From: Gemmatimonadota bacterium | GTDB lineage: Bacteria > Gemmatimonadota > Gemmatimonadetes > Longimicrobiales > Gaopeijiaceae | Direction of reading: 5' to 3' | DNA: 34,048 bases | Assembly (NCBI GenBank): GCA_022563405.1 | Contig: JADFNK010000024.1 | Coordinates: forward strand, 1 to 34,048 | The notes under the pieces: model-generated | What the model was told of the DNA's origin: nothing | What the model saw: only the letters and a program-made list of their open reading frames with translations | The model's database searches: none | Position numbers and translations under genes: made by a program | Shown here: positions 24,264-32,295 of the stretch, in pieces | Layout of the letters: each line of letters begins with the position of its first letter | Position numbering within the stretch: position 1 is the stretch's first letter

Positions 24264-24281
24264 GTACCCTGTACAAGGTAC
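24264..24281. promoter_or_regulatory. 18-bp near-perfect palindrome, candidate operator
   Basis: GTACCCTGTACAAGGTAC is symmetric at 16 of 18 positions around TGTACA. It lies about 140 bp before the FecA-like receptor gene and 185 bp before sucA. Confidence 0.4.
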
Positions 24282-24295
24282 CCTATGGATGCGGT

Positions 24296-24310
24296 TGAGA
24301 CTCGTTCTCA
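24296..24310. promoter_or_regulatory. TGAGA-N5-TCTCA inverted repeat
   Basis: A perfect 5-bp dyad around CTCGT, followed directly by another TCTCA (24311-24315). It lies 110 bp upstream of the receptor gene. It does not resemble a classical Fur box. Confidence 0.3.
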
Positions 24311-24420
24311 TCTCATGACGGGCGAGTCGACGCACCCCCAGGAAAAGACCAAACCCAAACCGAACCCAATAGGCGCCCTCCGAACAGGGGCACCTTGAAC
24401 GGTATAGAGAGCGTATTCCG

Positions 24421-26904
24421 ATGCAATTGAGGCGTCTCCTCCCCTTTGCCGCGTACAGTGCGGCGCTTCTCCTTGGTTCCCCACTGGTAGCCCAGAGTGG
24501 TTCCGCCTCGGTGGAGGGTGTAGTCACCTCCCAGGACGACGGCTCGGCACTCTCGGGTACCACGGTGGAGGTCGTCGGGGCCTCCCTCGGGGTACTTACC
24601 GACGTAGCGGGTCGGTACGGGCTCCGCGGGATCTCGTCCGGAACCATCTCGTTGCGTTTCACGCGCATCGGATACACGACACTCACGAAGACCGTCACAC
24701 TGGGTGCCGGTGAAACCGTGGTCGTAGATGCGCAGTTGGGGGCGGCCCCTCTTCGCATGGACCCCCTCAGGGTGCTTCTGAAGCGCACGCGTATGGTCGG
24801 CGACCCACTGGGGGCGGGCGAAATTCCGGGCTCCGTGCATGTGCTGGTGGCCGAGGATCTCGACTCACCCGCATTCGTGTTCGACAACATTCACGACTTT
24901 CTCCGGCAGGTGCCCGGCGTGAACATCCAGGAGGAGGACGGGTTCGGACTACGCCCGAACATCGGACTGAGAGGGACGGGCGCCGAGCGCAGTTCGAAGA
25001 TCACCTTGATGGAAGACGGCGTGCTGATCGCGCCCGCACCCTACGCGGCTCCGTCGGCCTATTACTTCCCTGTCGCCGGAAGGATGGAGGCCCTGGAAGT
25101 TCGGAAAGGGTCGAGCCAGGTGCGGTACGGGCCGCGCACGATCGGTGGGGCTCTCAATTTGGTGTCCGCGAGCATACCGGACCGTCTGACTTGGTTCGTG
25201 GAGGGCTCGGGAGGGGAGTATGGCAGTCGCCAGGGCCATGCCCGGGCGGGAGACTCAGGAGCACGATTCGGTTGGTTGGTAGAGGCGTACTCGCTGGACA
25301 CCGGTGGCTTCAAGGAGTTGCCGAGCGGAGCCGGCACCGGCTTCGATGTGGACGATTTCATGGCGAAGGTGCGCGTCAACTCGGATCGTGATGGGGATTC
25401 CTATCAGGAGCTGGAGCTGAAGCTGGGGTACACCACGGAGGAGTCCGATGAGACCTACCTGGGTCTGACCGATGAGGACTTCGGCCGTAACCCCTTGGCT
25501 CGTTATCCGGCCTCGGGTTCGGATCTGATGGAGGCCGATCACTCCCAAATCCAGCTCCGGCACTTCTGGGCCGGGGGTAACGTCGACATCACGACGACCG
25601 CCTACCGGAATGATTTCGCGCGCAATTGGTACAAGCTCCAGAGTGTGCTGGGCACGAGCATCAGCGGCGTGCTGGGAACGCCGGAGGACCACACGTCGGC
25701 TCTGGGCATCTTGAGGGGGGGAAACAGCGACGCCGACGCGCTTACGGTTCGTGCGAACAACCGCGAGTACTTCGGACAAGGCGTGCAGTCGGCTCTGGGA
25801 CTCACGCTGGGAACACACGAGCTCGAGCTGGGTGCCCGGTTTCACCAGGATGAGGAAGACCGTTTTCAGTGGGAAGACGGTTTCCAGATGCTCGACGGCT
25901 CGTTGCGCCTCACGAGTGCGGGCGAGCCCGGGACGCAGTCCAATCGGGTCAGCTCCGCAACCGCCGTCGCCGTGTTTCTGCAAGACGAGATTACGCTAGG
26001 GCCGTGGACGTTCACGCCGGGCGTCAGGTTCGAGCACATCGAGTTCAAGCGCGTGGATTATGCCGGGGACGATCCGGATCGGACGTCGCCTACGAGCACC
26101 AGAGTGAACCGGGTCAACGCCTGGATCCCCGGGGTGGGGCTTTCTTACCGGATGAGCGCCCTGAGCGTCTTCGGTGGCGTCCACCGTGGGTTCGGCCCCC
26201 CGGGTCCCGGCGCGGATGAGGCCACCCGCTCCGAGAGCAGCGTCAATTATGAAGTGGGAGCGCGCTGGCGGCGCTCGGGCCTGGCGGCGGAGGCCACTGG
26301 ATTCCTGACTTCGTACAGCAACATCCTTGGCCAGGCGACGCTGGCCACGGGCGGGGATGGGAGTGGACAGGCGTTCAACGGGGGGAACGCACGGGTCGCT
26401 GGTATCGAGGCGTCCATGGATTACGACCTCGCGTGGGCGGCCCCCGGGGTGACGCGGGTGCCGGTGCGGCTGGCCTACACGTTTACTCGGGCGTCGTTTC
26501 GGTCCGGGTTCGTCTCCGACTACGACCCGTGGGGCACGGTCGAGGCCGGTGATCGCTTGCCTTATCTACCCGAGCACCAACTGAACGGGAGCATCGGTTA
26601 TGACCGATCGGCTTGGAGCGTCTCGATCTCCATGACCGCTTCCGGGGCCATGCGGACAGAGGCGGGATCGGGTCCCATTCCGGTGGGGCAGGGCACGGAC
26701 GCCTTTGTCGTTTTCAACGCTTCCGGCGAGGTCCAGGTCGGTGGGCGTGGGACCCTCTTCGCCGGCCTGCAGAACTTCACGAACCAGATTCACGGCGTGG
26801 CTCGCCGCCCGGCCGGCCTGCGCCCGGGGTTGCCTCGCACGTTCGTTGCGGGTTTCCGCGTGCACCACCTCACCCCCCAAACTCTTGCAGGACCGCCTCT
26901 TTGA
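24421..26904 (+). CDS. TonB-dependent receptor, FecA-like, with N-terminal carboxypeptidase-regulatory-like domain
   Basis: An 827-aa protein. A signal peptide covers 1-25 (LLPFAAYSAALLLGSPLVAQ). A CarboxypepD_reg-like beta domain spans about 28-110 (VEGVVTSQDDGSALSGTTVE). The plug at about 130-245 carries the FecA-type run RPNIGLRGTG, RSSKITLMEDGVLIAPAPYA, YYFPVAGRM, EVRKGSSQVRYGPRTIGGAL. The rest is beta-barrel. FecA relatives import ferric citrate or similar chelates; the true ligand is unknown. There is no N-terminal signalling (STN) domain, so FecIR-type surface signalling is not expected. It starts at ATG 24421 with AGAGAG upstream. Its 3' end overlaps the convergent TlpA-like gene by 35 bp. 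Confidence 0.92.
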   Translation: MQLRRLLPFAAYSAALLLGSPLVAQSGSASVEGVVTSQDDGSALSGTTVEVVGASLGVLTDVAGRYGLRGISSGTISLRFTRIGYTTLTKTVTLGAGETVVVDAQLGAAPLRMDPLRVLLKRTRMVGDPLGAGEIPGSVHVLVAEDLDSPAFVFDNIHDFLRQVPGVNIQEEDGFGLRPNIGLRGTGAERSSKITLMEDGVLIAPAPYAAPSAYYFPVAGRMEALEVRKGSSQVRYGPRTIGGALNLVSASIPDRLTWFVEGSGGEYGSRQGHARAGDSGARFGWLVEAYSLDTGGFKELPSGAGTGFDVDDFMAKVRVNSDRDGDSYQELELKLGYTTEESDETYLGLTDEDFGRNPLARYPASGSDLMEADHSQIQLRHFWAGGNVDITTTAYRNDFARNWYKLQSVLGTSISGVLGTPEDHTSALGILRGGNSDADALTVRANNREYFGQGVQSALGLTLGTHELELGARFHQDEEDRFQWEDGFQMLDGSLRLTSAGEPGTQSNRVSSATAVAVFLQDEITLGPWTFTPGVRFEHIEFKRVDYAGDDPDRTSPTSTRVNRVNAWIPGVGLSYRMSALSVFGGVHRGFGPPGPGADEATRSESSVNYEVGARWRRSGLAAEATGFLTSYSNILGQATLATGGDGSGQAFNGGNARVAGIEASMDYDLAWAAPGVTRVPVRLAYTFTRASFRSGFVSDYDPWGTVEAGDRLPYLPEHQLNGSIGYDRSAWSVSISMTASGAMRTEAGSGPIPVGQGTDAFVVFNASGEVQVGGRGTLFAGLQNFTNQIHGVARRPAGLRPGLPRTFVAGFRVHHLTPQTLAGPPL

Positions 26905-28180
26905 TCGGGTCGATGGAAGATCCGAATCCGTAAAAGCTCTTCACCACGCGTAGATCACGGTCGAGCACAATCGTGTACGGTAGACCACGGTAGTTGTAAC
27001 GGCTTTTCAGGCGTCCCCCACCGGCGCCGCTCTCATAACTCACCCCTCCCAACTCCTCGATGAAGGCGAGGCCAGCACGGGGGGCGACGTCCTCGTTCAG
27101 CCCCACGATGACGGCCTGCTCCGGATCCAGCTCTCGTGAGAAGGCGTCCAGGAGCGGCATTTCCTCTCGGCACGGGGCGCACCAACTCGCCCAGAAGTTC
27201 ACGACGACGACTTTGCCACGATGCTTCTCGAGTGTCGTGCGCTCCGTCGCCCGCCCCAGAGTGGGAAGATCGAAGGTCGGGAAGGGGACCCGATTCGGGT
27301 CGCCCAACCACCGCTGGGCGTCTTCCTCACGGGTCACGTAGACGCGGCCGCGCGCGTCGGCGAGAACGGCCGAGCCCTGAGGTATACGTCCGGCACGCAG
27401 CAGCCGGCCGTCGGCGTCGAACACGAGAACGTGGTCAGGCCCGACCTCCGGCTGCGGGGCGGCCAGAACGTAAAAAAGCCCCCCCCGTCCCGCTACCACA
27501 CCGAATTGCAGCACGGAGAAGACCGGCACCGCGGATCCAGCAATAGCCTGAAAGGTCGGTGGGTCGACGGGCGCCGGAGGCTGCCAGCGGCTTACCCACA
27601 TCGTGTCCCCCTCTGGGTCGAAGGCGACCAACTCGGGCCGCACCGCCGAGGCGAACACGACGGGGCCGTCCGTCCGTCTCGTCGCCCACCCTGTGTTGAC
27701 CAACTGGCCGAGGAAAGCGTTCGCCGGTCGGGTCGCCGATCCAACGGGTGTCCTTTCCCCGGTTTCCTCATCGTGGAGCCATAGCAGGGGATCCCCTGAA
27801 CGGACGGGCGCCAGGTGGAAGTCGAAGAGATCACGCGCCGAGGCCGTTGCGCCCGGCTCCCAAGTGGTCGGTGGGCCTCCAGGTCCTTCCGGCGCCGGCG
27901 GCATCACACGACCCGACCGGGTCAGCGGTGCGGGCCGGCCCGCGAGGAAGAGAAGCCGGACGCCATTCTCCGGTGGATCGTCGTAGATCAGGAGGTTTTC
28001 GGCCGGGCCCCTGTTTTCGATGAGCGTCCATCCGCTCTTCTGTGAGATGGACGGCTCCCGGTATCCCTGAACGGGCTCACCGGCAGGCGGCCCCGGCTGG
28101 CAGGCGGAGAGCACGCCCAAAACTATCACGAGGCCGGGGCGTAAACCCCGACCTCGCGATATCGAAACGGATGAGACCAT
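26870..28180 (-). CDS. TlpA/ResA-like thioredoxin-fold lipoprotein with large N-terminal domain
   Basis: A 436-aa protein. A lipoprotein signal with lipobox LSAC (Cys 27) comes first. Residues about 40-290 form a beta-rich region reminiscent of NHL/propeller sensors ([34 protein letters not shown]) with no known catalytic motif. The C-terminal thioredoxin domain (about 300-436) has active site WCAPC (Cys 334, Cys 337) and cis-Pro in RGLPYT. It would act as a membrane-tethered thiol-disulfide reductase outside the cytoplasm, as in cytochrome c or copper-site maturation. ATG 28180 is 5 nt after the stop of the Cys-rich protein gene, so the two are coupled. The N-terminal extension makes it much longer than ordinary TlpA (about 180-220 aa). 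Confidence 0.88.
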   Translation of the reverse strand: MVSSVSISRGRGLRPGLVIVLGVLSACQPGPPAGEPVQGYREPSISQKSGWTLIENRGPAENLLIYDDPPENGVRLLFLAGRPAPLTRSGRVMPPAPEGPGGPPTTWEPGATASARDLFDFHLAPVRSGDPLLWLHDEETGERTPVGSATRPANAFLGQLVNTGWATRRTDGPVVFASAVRPELVAFDPEGDTMWVSRWQPPAPVDPPTFQAIAGSAVPVFSVLQFGVVAGRGGLFYVLAAPQPEVGPDHVLVFDADGRLLRAGRIPQGSAVLADARGRVYVTREEDAQRWLGDPNRVPFPTFDLPTLGRATERTTLEKHRGKVVVVNFWASWCAPCREEMPLLDAFSRELDPEQAVIVGLNEDVAPRAGLAFIEELGGVSYESGAGGGRLKSRYNYRGLPYTIVLDRDLRVVKSFYGFGSSIDPIKEAVLQEFGG

Positions 28181-28185
28181 CCAAG

Positions 28186-28560
28186 CTACATCCGAATCGA
28201 TTCGATCAGAATCGTGTTCAGGCCGCCACGTGAGATGACTCTGCCGGTCACGGTGACGGTGTGCTCGGCGTGCCCACGCAGATCCTTGTCACCGCGTTCC
28301 GTGCCCATGGCCATGGTGACGGGCAGGTAGAGCGTCCCATCCTCGGCGAGCAGCGCCAGCGGGATCCCCTGATCGAAGCACATCTGAGAGCACATCCTGT
28401 GGTCGTCTCCGGCTAAGCCGTAGACCGTGTTACACGAAAGATCGACGACGGTCGCCGTCAGCGTGATCGGCGTGCTCTCGGCCGCTTGCTGAGCCGACGC
28501 GGGCTGCGCGGCCAGTACTATGAAGCTGAGTGCCAGTGCGGTTAGTGCGAACTTGAACAT
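28186..28560 (-). CDS. Small periplasmic Cys-rich protein
   Basis: 124 aa. A signal peptide covers 1-23 (FALTALALSFIVLAAQPASA). The mature part has Cys 43 (VVDLSCNTVYG), then DDHRMCSQMCFDQGIPLALL with His 54, Cys 57 and Cys 61, then a beta-rich half ending TVTVTGRVISRGGLNTILIE. I know the pattern C-x(n)-G-DHxxC-xxx-C-x-xGxPLxLL from small periplasmic proteins near metal or redox genes, but no established function. The His/Cys set could bind a metal such as copper, or be the partner of the TlpA-like reductase encoded next. A strong GGAGGT ribosome-binding site precedes ATG 28560. Confidence 0.7.
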   Translation of the reverse strand: MFKFALTALALSFIVLAAQPASAQQAAESTPITLTATVVDLSCNTVYGLAGDDHRMCSQMCFDQGIPLALLAEDGTLYLPVTMAMGTERGDKDLRGHAEHTVTVTGRVISRGGLNTILIESIRM

Positions 28561-28631
28561 CGGACTACCTCCAGTATGGGAATGATGGTGAACGCTCCGA
28601 TACGTCCTTCGAGACCGGAGCCCTCCTTGGA

Positions 28632-29192
28632 TTACTCTCTCGCATCGTGATCCTCGTGGCTTTCCGTCTCCGGGTCGCCGATCGCATGCGTTCCTGGTGG
28701 ATGGACGTCGTCGACCGTGGGGTCGTGGTCGTCCATGTGACCGTTACCGGCCGGGTCACCCGGCTGCACATCGAATGCAAAGGGGGCGGCATCGGTTCCA
28801 TCCCCCAGGTTGACATAGATCTCCCACGCGCCGTCCATACGTATCTCGACCGACGAAGTGTACGTAGTCGGACCCGACGGCTCGGCGGCGTACCGGATGA
28901 GGCCCATCACCGGCATCTCCGGGGAGATGAGGTCGATGGACACGGGGATATCGTCGGGGATCTCGTGATCGAATGAAATCTCGAACGCCGTGAAGCCTAC
29001 GCGAACCGGGACCCGATCGGGGCGGACAGTTACTTCTATGCCGCTCGTGGTGGTACCAGTCCACTCCGCGCGGCTACCCAGATCGACGGACGTTTCCGGC
29101 GAAGTGTCCTCTTCGGGCCCTGCTTGAGCATCGTTGAGCGTGCAGCCCAACGCCGAGATCGTGAAAACGGCCACGATCGCCGCGTTCGTCAT
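28632..29192 (-). CDS. YtkA-like lipoprotein with His/Asp-rich tail
   Basis: A 186-aa protein. A lipoprotein signal runs to Cys 17 (VAVFTISALGC). An Ig-like beta domain at about 45-145 carries EVTVRPDRVPVRVGFTAFEI, ISPEMPVMGLIRY and DGAWEIYVNLGDG, the layout of YtkA/FixH-like domains with their P-x-MP-x-MG motif. The tail from about 150 is rich in His, Asp and Glu (GHMDDHDP, HPPGTHAIGD, ESHEDHD) and looks metal-binding. ATG 29192 is chosen for the lipobox; the frame opens 13 codons earlier. It is first of a three-gene leftward run with the Cys-rich and TlpA-like proteins, which points to periplasmic metal handling or cytochrome maturation. Confidence 0.7.
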   Translation of the reverse strand: MTNAAIVAVFTISALGCTLNDAQAGPEEDTSPETSVDLGSRAEWTGTTTSGIEVTVRPDRVPVRVGFTAFEISFDHEIPDDIPVSIDLISPEMPVMGLIRYAAEPSGPTTYTSSVEIRMDGAWEIYVNLGDGTDAAPFAFDVQPGDPAGNGHMDDHDPTVDDVHPPGTHAIGDPETESHEDHDARE

Positions 29193-29376
29193 GTGGTTTC
29201 CCCCGTTCGAGCAAAACGTGAACATCTTCACAACGCCTGAGAGTAGGAACAGGTTCCAGGAGGCATCGCCTAGGTCCCGAAGCGAGGATCGCTCGGGTGG
29301 TTCGGGAACCCGTAGGAGGTTGCCCCGGGTTACGGGCTTGGGGTAGACGCCAAGGTCTTGGACAGAGGAGGCTCAC

Positions 29377-30957
29377 GTGGTTCGCCGCTGGTTTTACATG
29401 ATCTCGGCAGTGGTACTCACAGTGGTGTTGACGGGCGCGTTCTTCGCGCCTCGCGTCCTCTGGGCGCTAGCCATTGTGGGACCACTGATTGCGCTCGGTC
29501 TGCACGACGCGCTTCAGAATCGGCGGACGATTCTCAAGAACTTCCCGCTACTTGGACGCGGGCGGTACCTGCTCGAGGCGATACGACCGGAGATCCAACA
29601 GTACTTCATCGAATCCAACATCGATGCGTTCCCGATCGAGCGAGAGTTTCGCAGCATCGTATACCAGCGCGCCAAGGGCGAGCTCGAAACGCAACCGTTC
29701 GGCACGCAGCGCGACGTCTACCGAGTCGGCTACGAATGGTGCTCGCATTCGATCGCGCCCGCAGAGCCGCTCCAGGAACACCCTCGGGTCGAAATCGGAG
29801 GCCCCGACTGCGAGCAACCCTACTCCGCGTCGTTGCTCAACGTCTCCGCCATGAGCTATGGCGCGCTTTCGAAGAATGCGATCCTGGCACTCAACCTTGG
29901 GGCCAAGCGGGGTCACTTCGCGCACAACACCGGGGAGGGAGGCATCTCGCCGTACCATCTGGAACATGGTGGCGACCTCATCTGGCAGATCGGCACTGGA
30001 TACTTCGGATGTCGCACGCAGGACGGAGCCTTCGATCCGCGGGCGTTCGAGCGCCAGGCCTCCCAAGAGGCGGTGCGGATGATCGAGCTCAAGCTCTCCC
30101 AGGGCGCCAAGCCCGGACACGGCGGGATTCTGCCGGCGTGTAAGGTCACGCAGGAGATCGCGGACATTCGCGGCGTCCCGGCCGGCGAAACGGTGATCTC
30201 GCCTTCAGCGCACCGGGCCTTATCGACGCCCCGGGGCCTGCTCGAGTTCCTGGCCAGCATGCGCCAACTCGCGGGCGGGAAGCCTGTCGGGTTCAAGCTT
30301 TGCGTCGGTCACCGGGAGGATTTCTTCGCGGTGTGCAAAGCGATGCTCGAGACCGGCATTACCCCCGACTTCATCACGGTCGACGGGGGCGAGGGCGGAA
30401 CGGGAGCGGCACCACTCGAATTTTCGAATTCGGTGGGCATGCCGGCACGCGACGCCTGGGTGTTCGTGCACAACGCTCTCACCGGGGTCGGGGTACGGGA
30501 CCGTGTTTCTATAGTCGCTGCAGGGAAGATCCTTACCGGCTTTCACATGGCCCGCGCGCTCGCCTTGGGCGCCGATCTCTGCGTGTCGGCGCGGGGCATG
30601 ATGTTCGCCCTGGGCTGCATCCAGGCTTTACGTTGCAACTCCGACCACTGTCCGACGGGAATCACTACACAGCAGCCGGCTTTGGTACATGGACTACACG
30701 TGGCGGACAAAGCAAAGCGGGTTGAGCGCTACCATGCGGGAACCGTGGAGGGATTCCTGGAGATTCTCGCGGCGATGGGATTACGTGATCCGAAGAGGGT
30801 CGGCCCAGGCCACGTCTTTCGACGTGTCAACGATACCCAGGTGCGCAGATTCAGCGAGATGTACGACTTCGTCACCGAGGGCCAATTCTTACAGGACGAC
30901 GGCGTGCCGGCGGAGTGGCGTGGGGAATGGCGTGCCTCGAATCCCGACCACTGGTAG
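29377..30957 (+). CDS. FMN-binding glutamate-synthase-family protein, membrane-anchored
   Basis: A 526-aa protein. Two N-terminal hydrophobic helices (about 6-24 and 28-44) are followed by the glutamate-synthase FMN/synthase domain (about 100-460). Signatures: SAMSYGALS, HNTGEGGISPYH, KPGHGGILP, VDGGEGGTGAAP, and the 3Fe-4S motif C-x5-C-x4-C at Cys 414, 420, 425 (GCIQALRCNSDHCPTG). No glutaminase or FAD/NAD (GltD) domain is present, so it cannot make glutamate from glutamine alone. The family is widespread and its substrate is not settled. The start is GTG 29377 with a strong GAGGAGG ribosome-binding site. It diverges from the envelope lipoprotein cluster. Confidence 0.9.
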   Translation: MVRRWFYMISAVVLTVVLTGAFFAPRVLWALAIVGPLIALGLHDALQNRRTILKNFPLLGRGRYLLEAIRPEIQQYFIESNIDAFPIEREFRSIVYQRAKGELETQPFGTQRDVYRVGYEWCSHSIAPAEPLQEHPRVEIGGPDCEQPYSASLLNVSAMSYGALSKNAILALNLGAKRGHFAHNTGEGGISPYHLEHGGDLIWQIGTGYFGCRTQDGAFDPRAFERQASQEAVRMIELKLSQGAKPGHGGILPACKVTQEIADIRGVPAGETVISPSAHRALSTPRGLLEFLASMRQLAGGKPVGFKLCVGHREDFFAVCKAMLETGITPDFITVDGGEGGTGAAPLEFSNSVGMPARDAWVFVHNALTGVGVRDRVSIVAAGKILTGFHMARALALGADLCVSARGMMFALGCIQALRCNSDHCPTGITTQQPALVHGLHVADKAKRVERYHAGTVEGFLEILAAMGLRDPKRVGPGHVFRRVNDTQVRRFSEMYDFVTEGQFLQDDGVPAEWRGEWRASNPDHW

Positions 30958-31294
30958 GCCGTAGCCGCAGGTTTCACGGTCCGTGGTGTGGACGTCGTTT
31001 CGACACCGCCTCGTACAGCCCTCGGGGCCGCGGAAGTCGACCGGGAGCGTGAGGCCATTCTGCGAGCCTCGGGCGCCAATGTGATGAAATGCTCTCTAAC
31101 TATAGGTCGCCAACCGACGACGATCCTTCGGTCAGCAACAGAGGCTCGGCCCAGTCCGAGGCCCCGACATAATGCGTGGAGCGGTGCGTCGACGCCGGTA
31201 ACCGGCGTGACCCAGGGAACGGGTGCATAGGGGCTCCGTATACACCACAGGTAGTACTCGTGTAGTACTCATGCGGCGCGATTGGAGTCCAACG
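30958..31294. other. Intergenic region before the DUF2652 gene
   Basis: No convincing gene; one ORF of about 80 codons has no family pattern or ribosome-binding site. It contains an 11-bp tandem duplication at 31251-31272. No clear promoter or terminator was found. Confidence 0.4.
31251..31272 (+). repeat. 11-bp tandem duplication before the DUF2652 gene
   Basis: GTAGTACTCGT followed by GTAGTACTCAT, 10 of 11 identical, each with the palindrome AGTACT. The second copy creates an in-frame ATG at 31271, eight codons before the preferred start. Confidence 0.55.
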
Positions 31295-32029
31295 ATGGCG
31301 GAGGGGGCCACCCAGGGCATTCTGTTAGTGTCCGATATAAGCGGTTATACGGACTTCGTCCGCAAGCACGCCCGCTCAGCCAGCCACGCTCGGCAAATTA
31401 CGGTTCGCCTCCTGAAAGCCATTATTTCCGCGTCGAGTCCACCACTCTTGGTGGCCGAACTGGAGGGCGACGCGGTGTTCTTCTACGCCCTCGGGTCGGA
31501 AGAGGAGCTTCCCGGGTTGGCCGAGCAACTGAAGGACCAGATCCCCCGGCTCTTCCGATCCTTTGCCGAGGAGTTGAAGGTGTTGGACTCGTTTCCACAC
31601 TGTAGCTGCAACGCCTGTGCGTCCATCGGAAGCCTACGCCTCAAGCAGGTCGTCCATGTGGGTGAGGTGGCCGTGGAGAAGATCGGTCGCTTCAAAAAAC
31701 TGTTCGGGCTCCCTGTCATCGTCGTCCATCGAATGCTGAAGAACTCGGTGCCGGCGACCGAGTACCTGATGGTCTCCGAGCCCGCGTTTTCCAAATTCGA
31801 CGGTTTTTATGATCTCGAGCCGGAGCGACGCCTAGTGGAGCTGGAGGGGATTGGAGAGTACCGGATGATGGTGTTCTACAAGGAGCAACTGGCCTCAATC
31901 CAGGAGCGGCTCGACAACGAGGAGGGACCGATTCCGGCCCCATCTTTCTTTCAGATATTCAGGTGGAAGCTCAGCCTGATGGTCCGGACCCTCTTTGAGA
32001 TGGTTACACGGCGAGGCCCGCGGGGCTAA
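31295..32029 (+). CDS. DUF2652 protein, class III cyclase-like fold
   Basis: A 244-aa protein. The N-terminal pattern GILLVSDISGYTDFV (Asp 14) and AELEGDAVFFYA (Asp 59) correspond to the two metal-binding Asp of class III nucleotidyl cyclases, as recognised for DUF2652. Residues 103-108 hold C-x-C-x2-C (HCSCNAC), and then LRLKQVVHVGEV follows. Whether it makes a cyclic nucleotide is unknown: the cyclase substrate-specifying residues were not identified. ATG 31295 is chosen because GGAG lies 7 nt upstream; an in-frame ATG at 31271 has none. A C-terminal amphipathic stretch (FRWKLSLMVRTLFEMV) might touch membrane. It is upstream of, but 266 bp from, the flavoprotein gene. Confidence 0.75.
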   Translation: MAEGATQGILLVSDISGYTDFVRKHARSASHARQITVRLLKAIISASSPPLLVAELEGDAVFFYALGSEEELPGLAEQLKDQIPRLFRSFAEELKVLDSFPHCSCNACASIGSLRLKQVVHVGEVAVEKIGRFKKLFGLPVIVVHRMLKNSVPATEYLMVSEPAFSKFDGFYDLEPERRLVELEGIGEYRMMVFYKEQLASIQERLDNEEGPIPAPSFFQIFRWKLSLMVRTLFEMVTRRGPRG

Positions 32030-32295
32030 GCCCGTTGACTTTCGTCAGTGTCTAGCCCGTAGAAAATCACACCTCCTCTCTCGTTCCAGTGACGTGGTGG
32101 CCGGCGATGTCCGCTGAACCCGTTACCGTCCCATGTCCCCGATCGTAATCGGGTCCTCCATGTGCCGGGCCTCCTGGTACCGTCCCCGCGCTGCTCGCTC
32201 GCCCCGCCCTCCCGTACCGGATTATCGAGACATTGAGCGTGCGAAACGGGGATGGTTCGCGTATCGTGACAACCCACCATACCGGAGTCCCAGCC

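Larger units (their letters stand above)
24079..24420. other. Divergent intergenic region sucA / FecA-like receptor
   Basis: No gene is evident in this 342-bp gap. Besides the sucA leader hairpins it holds an 18-bp near-palindrome (24264-24281) and a TGAGA-N5-TCTCA dyad (24296-24310). No standard -35/-10 pair was convincing for either gene. Confidence 0.5.

Noticed and set aside
30988-31230. 80-codon plus-strand ORF between the FMN protein and the DUF2652 gene
   Set aside because: No ribosome-binding site, no family pattern, and the sequence looks random.
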